A stretch of DNA of 64,000 nt from Adiantum capillus-veneris. Its lineage: Eukaryota > Streptophyta > Polypodiopsida > Polypodiales > Pteridaceae. Made by a program: the position numbers and the translations under genes. The notes under the pieces are model-generated. The model was not told the origin of the DNA, did no database searches, and saw nothing but the letters and a program-made list of their open reading frames with translations. Each line of letters begins with the position of its first letter. The stretch's first letter is position 1. The stretch lies in assembly GCA_014529385.2 (NCBI GenBank), contig CM043945.1:2139312-2203311 (forward strand). Direction: 5' to 3'. Below are positions 1-10,669 of this stretch, one piece after another.

Positions 1-413
1 GTTCCATGTCATGGTTGTAGGCCAGAGTGGCCCTGCATATGCATTAGACAATGAACATACTTGTTCTCAGCGATGCTCTCCACGATGTTGCTCACCTCTA
101 GGCTGCCATGAGGTGGGACCCCCGTTCCTAGGGTTTTCCGGGGTGAGAGTCTTGAGTGTTCTGCAGTTCTGCTACTAAATATGTGTGTCAGGTCATTTTT
201 AGTGAGTTTACATATTTATTAGCATTTTAGGGCCATTTGTGAGGATCGTGGGTTTTTTGTAGTAGGTAGGGCAAATTTCCTATTTGCCTATATGTGCAAC
301 ATTTTGGCATGTTGAGATCATTGCAGAGCTCCAACGTTTGGACACACTCTCTCTAGCGTTTTCTCATTGCTAGCGTTTTGCAGTGTGGTCTCATCCTCTC
401 GCCTTTTTGCTCA

Positions 414-468
<55 letters not shown>

Positions 469-484
469 GCGTTTTTCACCTACG
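1..484. other. Non-coding, LTR-like sequence
   Basis: No credible reading frame is seen. The stretch around 180-300 resembles, in opposite orientation, part of the LTR at 485-1643 (both contain a run reading GTAGGTAGGGCAA or its complement). It may be an inverted remnant of that LTR family. It ends in a CT microsatellite. Confidence 0.4.
416..465. repeat. (CT)n microsatellite
   Basis: About 50 bases of uninterrupted CT dinucleotide, directly left of the LTR that starts at 485. Confidence 0.97.
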
Positions 485-1643
485 TGTAAGGTGCAGCGGA
501 ATGAATGTTGTATTTTCTCAAGATTAGTGATCTTTATTGCTCAAGGTTCCTTTTAGTTCTTAGGGAAGGAGAGAGCCTTCTGTCTTGTAGAGTGCTATGA
601 TCACGAACAAAGTGAGTGGATATTGTGCATGCAAGTGAATGAGACTGAGAGAAGGAGAGAGAAGAGATATGACACTCGAGAGGTTGTAAAACCCTCCTCC
701 GAAGGCCCCACTCTCGTCGGCGAGAGTGGTCTACTTTGATTGCACGAAGGTGTACAATGCGTATGCAATGGACTGATGCAATGGGACTATGCCGATGACG
801 ACAACGGTGATGACGACGGCGACTTGATGGCTGAAATCTGAGATCTTCTAACTGCTGAAATTCGGGACTGTTTCGGTGGCTGAAAATGACTGTTTTGGCT
901 GCGTTTTAATGGCTGAAAATGGGGGAACATCTGCAACCATATTGGGGCTGATCTGCTACTGTTCATCTGCTGAAAATCTGCATTTGTCAAGGGCTGAAAA
1001 TCTGCGTTTTTGTCAAGGCTGAAAAACGTTGAGATCTGCAAGTGATGCTGGCGTTTTTGCAAGAAAAACGCTGGCTTGTGATGTATCTGCTGAGGTTGGA
1101 AAACGCTGGAACTGCTGATGTTGCATAGCGTTAGTGAATGCTGAAAAACGGTAAGGGCTGAGGGTGGTTGGTCGCGGGAAAAACGCCAAGGATGGCCTAG
1201 GGTTGGAAACGCTAGGGTGCTGAGAGGGGGGGGGGGGTACTGCTGAGAAGTTGCCTGTTGAGCGGGAAGCTCCTGCTGCCTCTTCTGTCAGAAAGTGCTA
1301 ATTTGGGTTTGCTTATATATTAACTTAGCAAAATTGCCCTACCTACTTTTGTTGGAAAGTCACTTAAAAATAATAAGTGAAAATAACAAAAAATAGGAAA
1401 ATAGGCTAAATGCACAGGAAAATTCCCCTGACTGAATCTGATGGATTCTGAAGGGAATACTGATGATCATGCTGTGTGCAACCGGAGGATATGCATCTAC
1501 ACTCAGTGACTGGGCATGCACTGTCTACGAATAGACTCACAAAGGTGCCAGATCACTGCTAATCTAAACTGACTGGACTGACTGAACCCTGCTGTGGTGT
1601 AGCTTGTCCACGGACACATAGGGTTGGGATGTGTCACGTGACA
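485..1643 (-). mobile_element. 3' LTR of a minus-strand LTR retrotransposon (family C)
   Basis: The segment begins TGTAAGGTGCAGCG and ends GTCACGTGACA on the plus strand, and aligns along its whole length with 17233-18453. Shared blocks include the start, the GTAAAACCCTCCTCCGAAGG block and the last 60 bases. Read on the minus strand it starts TGTCACGTGACAC and ends in ACA, as an LTR should. It lies directly downstream (minus sense) of a polypurine tract, which makes it a 3' LTR. Its middle is rich in CTGAAA-type motifs. The 1,159 bp compare with 1,221 bp for the other copy, and many substitutions separate them, so this is an old insertion. Confidence 0.8.
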
Positions 1644-2670
1644 TCCCCTCCTTTTCAAAGTGAGGTACTGGTACCGAACTATATGGCGTTGAGGGAGATC
1701 GCCAACAGCATCCGGAATCGCCAGCCCACTCTGATGTGTGGGTCGTGCGGTACTTGAACTTCATAAATGTTTGCAACGCTTGCTTCTTTGGGCCGCGCCG
1801 AAAGCGACACAAAGTCTTCTGTGGCTCCCTCGATGCTTCAACTTCGTCTAGAGATCTGCTTCTTTCGTCTTCAAGAATCTCCATGGCTGAAAATTCCTGA
1901 AACCATCTCCAACACAAAACCATGAACATACCCATTCCATGTAAAGTGAATGAAAAAAATCTTGTCTTTCTCAAAGACTGTGTATGCAATGTAGATGAAC
2001 ATAGAGACGGAGTGACAACCCGTTCATCAAACACATGCAAACAATGAGATCGAATTTTTTCTGTTTGATCGAAATCAATCAACTGTGGCAAATCACAATG
2101 AAAATGCCCATTCTTGGTGCTCATACGATCATGTGCTCTGTCGGAAACTATGTCATGCCAAGGAAGAGACATGGAATGTGACTTCTTGACATATAAACTT
2201 TTCAGCTTTTCATGAAAAATCCGCATACATTCGTGCTCATCCATGAGAGAAACGTGCTCAACATACAATATGTCATGCCTAGGAAAAGGGATCACATAAC
2301 GATGCCGACTAAAATACAGGAAACCGTCACGAATGAAACACTCGAACAATGCGTGCGTATCAATCATGCGAACACACAATACTTTCTTTGATGGTTCTTT
2401 AGACCAAGGCTCGAGAGCCAAGATCGGTTCTTCTTGAATGATCGAATCGTCCTGTGGGGGTTCTTTGGACCTCGACTCGAAAGCCAAGATCAGATCTTCG
2501 TGATTGATCGAATCGACAACGAGGTTAGTTTCGCTAGGAAAAGCATCCACTAACACATCATCCTTCTGGACAATCACGTCATCTTCATGCAGCTCATCAT
2601 GCTTGGGAGAAATCACATCTTGATCATGCAAATCATCATGTTTGTGAGAAATCACATCTTGATCATGCAA
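1564..2670 (-). CDS. Extra ORF between pol and 3' LTR (env position), unknown function
   Basis: This frame of 368 codons ends about 80 bases inside the 3' LTR and covers the polypurine tract, the position where some plant LTR elements carry an additional or env-like ORF. The N-terminus holds a short degenerate repeat (HDQDVISxKHD units, residues about 2-35). The middle (about residues 120-210) is His/Asp rich with no family I recognise. A hydrophobic stretch at about residues 235-260 (FFSFTLHGMGMFMVLCW) could be a membrane segment. No chromodomain, integrase or capsid motif is visible. The true start is uncertain because the GA repeat and unrelated DNA begin right upstream. It may be the 3' end of a degenerate polyprotein rather than a separate gene. 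Confidence 0.4.
   Translation of the reverse strand: MHDQDVISHKHDDLHDQDVISPKHDELHEDDVIVQKDDVLVDAFPSETNLVVDSINHEDLILAFESRSKEPPQDDSIIQEEPILALEPWSKEPSKKVLCVRMIDTHALFECFIRDGFLYFSRHRYVIPFPRHDILYVEHVSLMDEHECMRIFHEKLKSLYVKKSHSMSLPWHDIVSDRAHDRMSTKNGHFHCDLPQLIDFDQTEKIRSHCLHVFDERVVTPSLCSSTLHTQSLRKTRFFSFTLHGMGMFMVLCWRWFQEFSAMEILEDERSRSLDEVEASREPQKTLCRFRRGPKKQALQTFMKFKYRTTHTSEWAGDSGCCWRSPSTPYSSVPVPHFEKEGMSRDTSQPYVSVDKLHHSRVQSVQSV
1644..1658 (-). other. Polypurine tract of family C element
   Basis: On the minus strand the sequence just before the LTR reads GAAAAGGAGGGGA. A purine run touching the LTR is the usual plus-strand priming site of LTR retrotransposons, and it fixes this LTR as the 3' one. Confidence 0.75.
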
Positions 2671-2744
2671 ATTGTCACAAATACAGAAGCGTAGCTGCTC
2701 ACTCAGATAAATATCATGCGGAATTTAAGAGAGACAGTTCAACA

Positions 2745-2745
2745 T

Positions 2746-2820
<75 letters not shown>
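2745..2820. repeat. (GA)n microsatellite
   Basis: About 75 bases of perfect GA. The Arg-Glu frames across it are an artefact of the repeat. Confidence 0.97.
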
Positions 2821-2823
<3 letters not shown>

Positions 2824-2944
2824 GACACAGTATTTGGGACCAGAAGATTGGTTGGTCCCTCCCCGTCAAGAGTATTCTTTATTCAGGGAGAGTCGTATAC
2901 AAGCACAAGAACCCGAGGAAACCCCTCCGTTCTATAGTCTTAGA

Positions 2945-3130
2945 CCCGAAGGTCGTTCTTTCCCGTAAAGGGCTTGGGCACAAGGCCGTTCTTTCCCGTA
3001 AGGGCTTAGGCGCGAAGCCGTTCTTTCCCGTAAAGGACTTAGGCACGAGGCCGTACTTCCCGTAAAGGACTTAGGCACGAGGCCGTACTTTCCCGTAAAG
3101 GACTTAGGCACGAGGCCGTACTTCCCTTGC
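2945..3130. repeat. Minisatellite, about 33-34 bp unit, 5-6 copies
   Basis: Consecutive units share GGCCGTACTTTCCCGT followed by AAAGGACTTAGGCACGA. The later copies are nearly identical and the first two are more diverged, typical of recent unequal exchange at one edge. Confidence 0.85.
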
Positions 3131-3760
3131 TGGGTACTTAGGCATCAATTCACTTCCCTGGCTGGGAACTCCGTCGTCAATTTCCTTACCTTGCTAGGAA
3201 CTCGGTCATCACTCCTGCATCATCCAAACACAAGGACTTAATTATAAACAAAGCTGAAAATCGTTACCTATCACTTCTCGGACGTGGAGGAGAGTTTCTG
3301 TCGCGATAGATTTCTTCTGGAACTCGTTCTTCGCGATGAAAGCTTGCTGAAATTGCAGGACAGCAGGGTAGGAATGTGGGAAAATCCTCTTGCAACTGAA
3401 TTCTGGCGACGAGATCTCTTCACGTGAGCAGTAGGGCAGCGTGAGGGTGCTTCTGCGATCTCTTCCATGGCTGAAATCTGCTAGCGCTGGCTGCTTTTTG
3501 CTCCTCTTGCGAATTCTACCTCCCAGAGATGAGAGCGCTGGCTGCTTTTATAAGCCCTGCAGGTCGGCCAGAATAGGGAGGGTCGATTGCTTTTCTGCTA
3601 GAATAGTGGGCGCTGGCTTTTTCTTGCAGGTTTAGGAGGCGCTGGCCTTTTCTGCTTTTTGGAGAACGTCCTGCAACAATTTTAGTACTTGGCTGCCCAC
3701 TTATTAAGTGGGCGGCCGGTCACTTAATAAACTTATTAAAAGTTAGTCTGTTCACTTAAA

Positions 3761-3778
3761 ATTGACCGGCCGGTCAAT
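3761..3778. repeat. 18-bp perfect palindrome
   Basis: ATTGACCGGCCGGTCAAT reads the same on both strands. A related imperfect copy of the core (GGCGGCCGGTCAC) lies 50 bases upstream, among several ACTTAATAA/TTATTAAGT words. Confidence 0.8.
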
Positions 3779-6700
3779 GTGAACCTGTTTAAACTCAGTT
3801 TAAACCTTATAAACTTATTCCAATGCTTGCACTTATGCCTTCTAGGCGTCCCCGGATATGAACTCAAGCATTCAAACATCCGCTTCTCGTCTTGCTTTTT
3901 ACCAAAGCTTCTTAGAACCCATCTTTATCCATGTGCTTGCGTTCTTACGCGTATTTTCTTACTCAGTTCGGATTTCCTCCTTAGACTCTTAGTGTGTCCC
4001 CTTACCGATGAACCTGTCACCCATCTTGTGACTCATCAGGGACCACCATTACCTGGTCTTCTCCCACCGAACTAACAAGCCAACTCCTTCACGATGCTTC
4101 TTGTCACCCATCATATGACACACCAGAGTTGTCCGTTTCTTGATGGCTTTTCTTATAGATCTGTGATTCCTTAACTTATTAGTTAACTTGTGCACATTTC
4201 TTATTAAAGTCCTAATTCTAGAAAATAGAAATTAGAAACAAAATAGTCAAATTAGTTTCATCCCTCTCACTTATAAACAGTTGTCCTCAACTCTAGAGGT
4301 CCAACTGAACTGCCGGGGAGAAATCGGAAAGATTCCAAATCTTACTCAATGGTGAGTTGAGCTAGTCCTTTCTCAAAAGAGAACTTTAAAAATTAAATGA
4401 AATAAAATTCAAGAATTCAATACTTACCTTACCGGTTCATGTCCTTCCTCTAGTACCTCGAGGATATCCTTCACCATTCATCAAACTTACGAGCCATGTA
4501 AGAACTCGTCATTCGCGTCTTTCCAACAGATTGGAATCCGAGAATTTGTTAACTCAATTCCACCTTCTCAATCCCGAGAAGAATAATCCTCCTAGAAATC
4601 AATCTAGGCATCTATCCTTGCGCATAATCCTGCGCTTAAAGAAGGTTCTTGTTTCGAGCCGTTGCTCAACGTAGGCGAGCGTTTCCAATCCGAAGATTCC
4701 TTGTGCACGGCGGCACTTCCTTCCAATCTTTTCCTCCTGTAAGTTATTACCACTAGCAGTGTTCTCGTGACGCCTACTAGCGTCTCTTCCTTGCAGAGGC
4801 CATCCTTGCAAGCATCTAGGACTCCTCGCAAAATCTTAGGCAAATAAAATTCTAGCCATACCATTCTGTGAACATAAGTTCAAACTTGGCTCACTTAAGG
4901 GTGAATCCGCTTTGGATCTCAAGGATGTTCTCCCATATGTGGTTAAGGTAATTCTTACCATTTTAAAATGGTTGGCGAATTTTACTCTTACGAACATAAT
5001 AGTTCGAATTTATTCCAGTAGCGTGTAAATGCTACTTGACTTGCTCATGGAGAAACATATACCGCAACCAAAAGTTGCTACTGTAATAATAAAAGCACAT
5101 AGCGTACTCAATAATCAACGACCATCAGAAAACCTCTTCTCTGTAGAGAATCCTTCTACCGAACACATCTCAAATAGAGATTCTCGTGTCGGAATATGCT
5201 TGCGCATAAAAAGGCGCTCAAGAGAGTATAACAAACTCTCGTCCAGTTCCTTGGCATAGGTCTGCATTTTCGTGTGTTATCCATGTACTCAAAGGTGTAC
5301 ATAATTCTTAAGCTGTGTTAGAGTTTTGGTGAACCTGGGAAATTACCTTCCCTTCGTAAGATCCTTAGAGCGAAGATGCTCAACTGGACGATCCCTTGGC
5401 TCGATCTTAGAGCAAAACCTGCTCATTAAATAACTAGTATTTCAATCCTTGGATTCCTCGAGCACCGGCCGTAGTCGTCGCTTGTTCCTTCTCTCATAAA
5501 GAGAGTGTTCATTCGTTTGTGCGAAAAGCACTACCATGTCCTCCCTGACCGGGTAGGGGGTGTGGGCTTAAAGAGTATTCAAGCTTAATGAAAGCTTTGC
5601 TTTGCTTGGAATCTCGGATTGGTTCCTTCCTTTCTGCCGTCCTACTCAGGGCATGGCATCCCTGCAACTCTTTTTCGACTTTGTTTCCAGAGTCCTGTTC
5701 CTGCATAATAACTCCGCTTTCTTGGACACGAAGTCCTTTCCTTGGGAATTTCAACTTCCGGATCACATCTTGAGAGTCTACCTCTCTTCAATCCGTGGAT
5801 CTGCTTCCCGAACTTGGGTACGAAATCCTTAGGCTGATCTGGCTCTAGTTCCTCAGAGCACTTTTATCCTGCAGAGGCTCATGCCTTCCTCTGCTCCTAC
5901 TCCCTCACGAAGAGGAAGTACACCTGCAATCAAATACTTAGAGATCATAACATAAAAATCGTACCTTCAAAGTCACGACGCTCGTAACGCAACTCGGTTC
6001 TCGAAAAAGCAATTCCCCGGAAGAGATCTCTGCATAGAAAATCCTCTCTTCCAATCTTACACACAAAAGAGGTGTGTTCTCGGGTTCCTTCTCGTAAATC
6101 AGCCCCGTCTACGACGTTTATGGGCTGAAAACAGAGAAAAACAGCAGCTTGTCGCGATGAAAACACGTTCCGTAGGCACTTCTTCGCGAGGGAACTCGCG
6201 CACTGGGTCTTGACGACATCTGGTACACTTGGGGCAGCCATGGGCATCACCGGCAACATCTTCTTTACGGCTGAAATCTGCAGCAGCATCTCCTCCTTGC
6301 AAAGATTGGTCTTCCCTTACCGGGTAGGGAGTGTTGGTTTGTGAGGTACTTAAGCTTGATAAAAGTTGTTCTTTGCTTGAAAGCTCAGAATGGTTCCTTC
6401 ATAATTTCCTACCCGCACTAGCAGGCAATTTGTTGGAGAACTACCGGATACCAGATCAATCATGGGCCTTCTGGATGGTTAAGCAAAGCAGTTCATCGTA
6501 TAAAACAATGTTCTGACTCAACCCTACTCTCATAAACACTCGAGAGTGATTGTCCTGGTTAGACACGTGCATATGTCGTGCATAAAAGCAATACGCATTT
6601 TATGAGTTCCTCAAAGATTTAACTTTGATCAAAGATCTTCCCTCTTCAGCACGCTGTATTTACTGGTTTTTGCCCTGTTTTTAGCTAAACAATCCCCGAA

Positions 6701-6869
6701 CTGTCCTTTGCCAGTGGGGCACCATTCCCAATGGTTATGGCGTCTGTGTGGTTGAAAAACAGTCAAATTACAGCGCATACAAAGCGCTGAAAACGCACCT
6801 GTTTGGTGAGGTTATGACCCTCACCGGAGCCTGCTTTTGGAGTAGCAGTTAGCTACTCCAGTTCTAGCT

Positions 6870-7960
6870 CAAGGAGGCTCTTGCCTCAGCACAAAAGCAT
6901 GAAACCACACAGCTGTACATCAGTCAAATGAAGAGCCCTATTGTGGGGCATCACATAACTGCACGTAGGGGGGGGAGAGAGCAATGTGTAGTGTGCAGGT
7001 CATCACTCCTAGCACCACACTGTACATAGAGTGGAAAGGAAGCACTCCATAGCTCTTAACCTGTGACAAGTTCTCAATGAAGCATCCCCCCAGCATAAAT
7101 CGAGCGCCCCCTCTTCTGCGCTTGACCTGTAATGCATCTGTGAACAAATAGATGCAAAAAGGGAAAGATTTCCATGGCTGCCAAAACCTGCGTAGCTGAA
7201 AACGCAGCAAAACAGCCCTGTAAAGACGCATCTGACGCCTTCCAATGCTGAAAATGAGCTCCTTGGTCCTAGGTGAAGTTATGGGAAGCTCAAAAATGGA
7301 GAGAAATGGCTGAAAATCACAATTATCAGCCTCCAAAACTGCTCCAAAAGTCAGTTACGAGTTCTGTTCTCCCAAACTTGGTAATTTGGCCAAAGAGTGC
7401 CACTTGGCACTCATGCATGCAATTTCCCCGCATTGGGCTTCTTGCTTAAAAATCTCTCAATTGATGCATCAGTTGACTTTGCAGCAGAGTAATAAAATGT
7501 TTCCCTTGTCATTCTGAAGCTAATGACGCGAATAGATTTCGTGGCCCAAAATAGCAGTTTCCTAAATTTTAGGGGATGCTTCCGTTGGACTCCCATTGGT
7601 CATCCGACCATCAATGCCCACTGGGACCGCATCCAAAAATGCAATGTAGTCGAGCTGTCGGGTACTTTCCTTTGGTGACCCCACCTTGACATTGTACCTT
7701 TATTGAGTTCACTTCCTAGTATCCACCAACTTGCTAAGTGCGACGGGGGGACCTACATGATCTTGAACTGAGCGTAGATATCCTTTTACTTTACGAGTTG
7801 CAATGCCGACCACCTTCCCGTCTGCGGGTGAAACTACCGTTCACATTGGCCATACAATGTCCGATCATTTGCAACTTCAAAAAGAGGGTCTCAAAAATTA
7901 AACAAAAATCATTGGAAAGAAACCAACAACTAAGGTTAGCATTTGCCACGTCCTCGTGAC
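6870..7960 (-). mobile_element. LTR related to gypsy B LTR (partial boundary)
   Basis: The segment matches 15,455-16,294 in the same orientation: the GTACATCAGTCAAATGAA block, the CACTGTACA...GGAAGCACTCCATAGCTCTT block, the CTAAGTGCGACGGGGGGACC block and the terminus CCACGTCCTCGTGACA. On the minus strand the terminus reads TGTCACGAGGACGTGG, a normal LTR start. The left end is not fixed; weaker similarity extends to about 6,700. The right edge cuts into LINE coding sequence, so this is either a solo LTR or the 5' LTR of an element lying to the left. Confidence 0.65.
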
Positions 7961-8485
7961 ATAATCTCCACCCGTGTAAGAGAGCGAGGGTGCTTGAAGA
8001 GAGTATTGGAAAGGAGGTAGCCTGTGTTTATGGTGAAGCCATGCATCTGAAACCATGATGTCATCTGCGCATACCAACATGAAGTGTCCCCCTGTAGAGC
8101 TAACTGTCTGGAAGACTCAAGGGCCAGTCTAGCATATCTGTCTCTAGTAGTATCCCATAGGTTGTGCGCAAAGGAGACGTATCTGGTAAGCATCTCAATC
8201 TCCATAGGGGGACAGCTAGCTCTGCTCGAATGATAGCGTGAGGTACAATGGCCTTGGCTCTAATCAGTCGAGAGATCATAGATACCAAGGGCCTCTCCAT
8301 ACGTCTCCAACCATCCTGGCCTACTCAAGGTCCCCATACTTGCACCCCATATAACATAGCTGAGGCTACTAAAGTATCAAAGAGCCATAAGTTTGTCTGA
8401 GGTTCCTGGAACTGAACCTGCGAACACATCCTCTCCAAGCCTCCCAAGGCCGCATAAGCTCTCATCAATCTAGTCTCTGCTGCTC
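7961..8485 (-). pseudogene. C-terminal fragment of a LINE ORF2 reverse transcriptase
   Basis: Read on the minus strand, the segment encodes a thumb/C-terminal region typical of L1-like LINE RTs: a helix with ETRLMRAYAALGGLERM, then LWLFDTLVASAMLYGVQVWG (the conserved LxxxLVxPxxxYGxxVWG region), then ARLALESSRQLA. Family members use this region after the catalytic domain. It is bounded exactly by two LTR ends (7,960 and 8,486) and so is a remnant between two later insertions. A small frame change occurs near 8,200-8,330. It may belong to the LINE whose 5' part lies at 18,454-19,701, but most of ORF2 would then be missing. Confidence 0.65.
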
Positions 8486-9065
8486 TGTCACAACTTGGTG
8501 ATGTGGCTGCCCACTAGACCCTCACACACCTCAGAATGCTGACGTGGCAGGGAAATACAGCCTTGCTGAATTGCTGACGTGACGGCAGCTCCGCAAAACG
8601 CGGCGCATATTACGGAATTTCGTACAGGGGCGAGCAGGCTTTTTGCGGCAGTTTTGGCTGCTTTATTTTCTACGTAAATGTGGCTGCTTTATTTTTACGC
8701 AAGGCAGCAGAGGCTTAAAGTTTTTAAAGGCTTTTAAAAATACCCAAGCTTTTGAACTTTTACCAGCTTTTGGGGCTCTGGTTTTAGCATCCCTTGTTAT
8801 CTTTAAATATGCGGGCAGGGCCTCACAACTGAGGGCATCTGGACATAGAGTTTGAGAGTGAGCGTCTGTCTGCACTCTTGTACTTTGAACACAGATTAAT
8901 ACAAAAAGAAATACTGAAAGGGGCGCCAGTCTTTGGGGCCAATATCTCTAGGCACGGAACTCCGCCGGGCTAGTATCGAATCAATTGTGAACTGTGAACT
9001 GTTTTGAAGTGATTGTTTGTGGTGTCGTAGTAGATTCTCTACTTGGAGTGTCCAAGTCTGTTACA
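8486..9065 (+). mobile_element. 5' LTR of Ty3/gypsy element A
   Basis: It begins TGTCACAACTTGG, ends GTCTGTTACA, and is followed after one base by a tRNA-Met-type primer site. It contains the block GAAATACTGAAAGGGGCGCC...TTTGGGGCC near its 3' part, which recurs inverted in the LTR of element B (about 14,930-14,970). A and B are therefore members of one superfamily. Confidence 0.75.
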
Positions 9066-9066
9066 G

Positions 9067-9080
9067 TGGTATCAAAGCGC
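9067..9080 (+). other. Primer binding site, element A
   Basis: TGGTATCAAAGCGC starts two bases after the LTR terminus. The usual plant initiator tRNA-Met site is TGGTATCAGAGC, so this is a close variant. Confidence 0.8.
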
Positions 9081-9128
9081 GATTGATTTCTCTCCTTCGG
9101 GATATCCGATCCTTTTTACGCGGCACTT

Positions 9129-10656
9129 ATGGCTTCAGAAGGTAGAGATCGATCGACTTCCTCTGCATCCAGAGATGCGGGAAGAGATCACAACGAAGAT
9201 TCATGCAAGGAATATGGCCCGCCTCGGCCTACTCAGGTGGAGCTCGAAGAGCTGGAGCGTCGATGATTGATCGACGATGCAACAAAGATGATGCTTAATT
9301 TTGCAAAGGACCCAAAATTTGCAAAATATATGACTGAGACCTCTTTTGATGAGGTGCACACATAGTGGCGGCAGTCCACAGAGCCACCCCTCAAATCGGC
9401 TCTCAAGAAACCTCCTACGCCGAGGATGTACACAGAGCAAGAATTAGAAGAGGTGGTTGATGCACGAATTGCTCAGCTTTTTGACACGCAGAACAAAGCT
9501 AAAAAGCACGACAAAAAGCAAAAGAAAGGGGCTGACTTCCCGGGTTATTTGGGTCATCAGTCTACCTTTTGAATCGGCAAGAAAGCAGAAGAAGCGTGTT
9601 CGATTTGAAGGAGTACGCAATTCTTCTTCTTCTTCTTCTTCTGACAGTTCTTCTAGCTCATCTGACTCGTGCGAAGAAGACAGAAAAGGCAAAAAGCGAA
9701 GCAAAAAGAAAAGCTTCGGAAAGGGCAAGAAAAAGGCAAAGAAGTCTAAATCTCGCCCCGTGGTTGACAGCTCTATGAAGGACTCGTCTTCAGATGGTTC
9801 AGACTCTGACGACAACAGCTTTTATGCAAAGAAGAAGAATGCTTTTATAAAGCCAACCAATATGACTTTCTGGAAGACAAAAGCAAGAAAGTTCGAGAGT
9901 TTAAGGAAGGTGGACAATCAATTAAATTTGACACTTTTTCTGGTTATAGAGATGCTTTGAAGGCTGTGTCTTTTATACAGCAGTTTGACATAGTTTCTCA
10001 GGAGGGCATTACTCAGAGTACTCTAAGATTCGGATAGCTGTCTCTTAGTTTAAGGGGAATGCTCGAACTTGGTTGTCCACGCTTCTATTAAGCAAGACAG
10101 AGCCAGTTAAATGGTTGAAATTCAAAAGGCTTTTTATTTCTTCTTGGCTAACTCGAGAGTATGAACGCGACATACGAACTGCTTGGAACCATCTACGGAT
10201 GACCAAGAAAGATACAGTGGATGCTTATTGCGAGAGATTCTGGAGCTCTTTTCTACCCGCCTCTTCTTATAAGAAGATCTCGTTCAAAGAACAGATTGAG
10301 CGGTTTACCTTGGGTCTTCCTACAGAGATCCGAGATCACTGCTTAGAACAAAAGTCAACTTCCATTCAGGAGTTGATGAGTCATGCGAAACGGGGTTTTG
10401 CCATTCACTCTGGCAGTCTGACCTCCCCACAGATGAGATCATGACGGAATGAGCCGAACAGACTTTGAAAAATGAAATTAGAAAGAGAAAGAGCAACCCA
10501 GAACAAAAAAAAAAGGATGCACGACCCAAGCTCACTCCTCAAGAGAGGGCTCGCTATATTAAGGAGGGTAAGTGCTTTGGATGCGGGGAAACTGGGCATA
10601 TCTCTGCGAAGTGCGCTAAAAAGGCACAGAAAGAACAGAACGACAAGGACAAGTGA
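9129..10656 (+). pseudogene. Degenerate gag of Ty3/gypsy element A
   Basis: The frame starts at ATGGCTTCAGAAGG shortly after the primer site and is broken by several stops and frameshifts (for example near 9,265, 9,364, 9,570 and 9,960). Recognisable parts in order: an N-terminal helix with TQVELEELERR; a low-complexity part alternating Ser/Asp runs with Lys-rich runs (9,620-9,830); a capsid-like region with WNHLRMTKKDTVDAYCERF and IERFTLGLPTEIRDHC (10,070-10,400); and a CCHC zinc knuckle, CFGCGETGHISAKC (about 10,575-10,620). The same order is seen in the gag of element B, but with clearly different sequence. The gene stops at a TGA at 10,654-10,656, close to an inverted junction with element B. 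Confidence 0.75.
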
Positions 10657-10669
10657 GGCCTGAGAGTTC

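Larger units (their letters stand above)
2821..6869. other. Gene-poor repeat-derived stretch
   Basis: No frame here has recognisable protein features; all are short and stop-rich. It contains a 33-bp minisatellite (2,945-3,130), clusters of CTGAAA-type motifs (3,468-3,560; 6,120-6,290), an 18-bp palindrome (3,761-3,778), and a diverged pair of related segments (about 5,545-5,660 and 6,309-6,400, both starting near CCGGGTAGGG and running through GCTTTGCTTG-like sequence). This looks like LTR or leader DNA of old LTR elements with the coding part lost. Confidence 0.5.

Noticed and set aside
2945-3130. CRISPR array (regular short repeats)
   Set aside because: Units are contiguous without spacers and the DNA is eukaryotic: a minisatellite.
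7961-7975. Purine-rich GGGTGGAGATTA (minus) as polypurine tract for the LTR at 6,870-7,960
   Set aside because: These bases are part of the LINE coding sequence that continues to 8,485, so the resemblance is chance.
9457-9960. Ser/Asp- and Lys-rich protein as a separate nuclear (SR-like) gene
   Set aside because: It lies between the primer site and capsid-like region of element A in gag position, so it is a gag segment.
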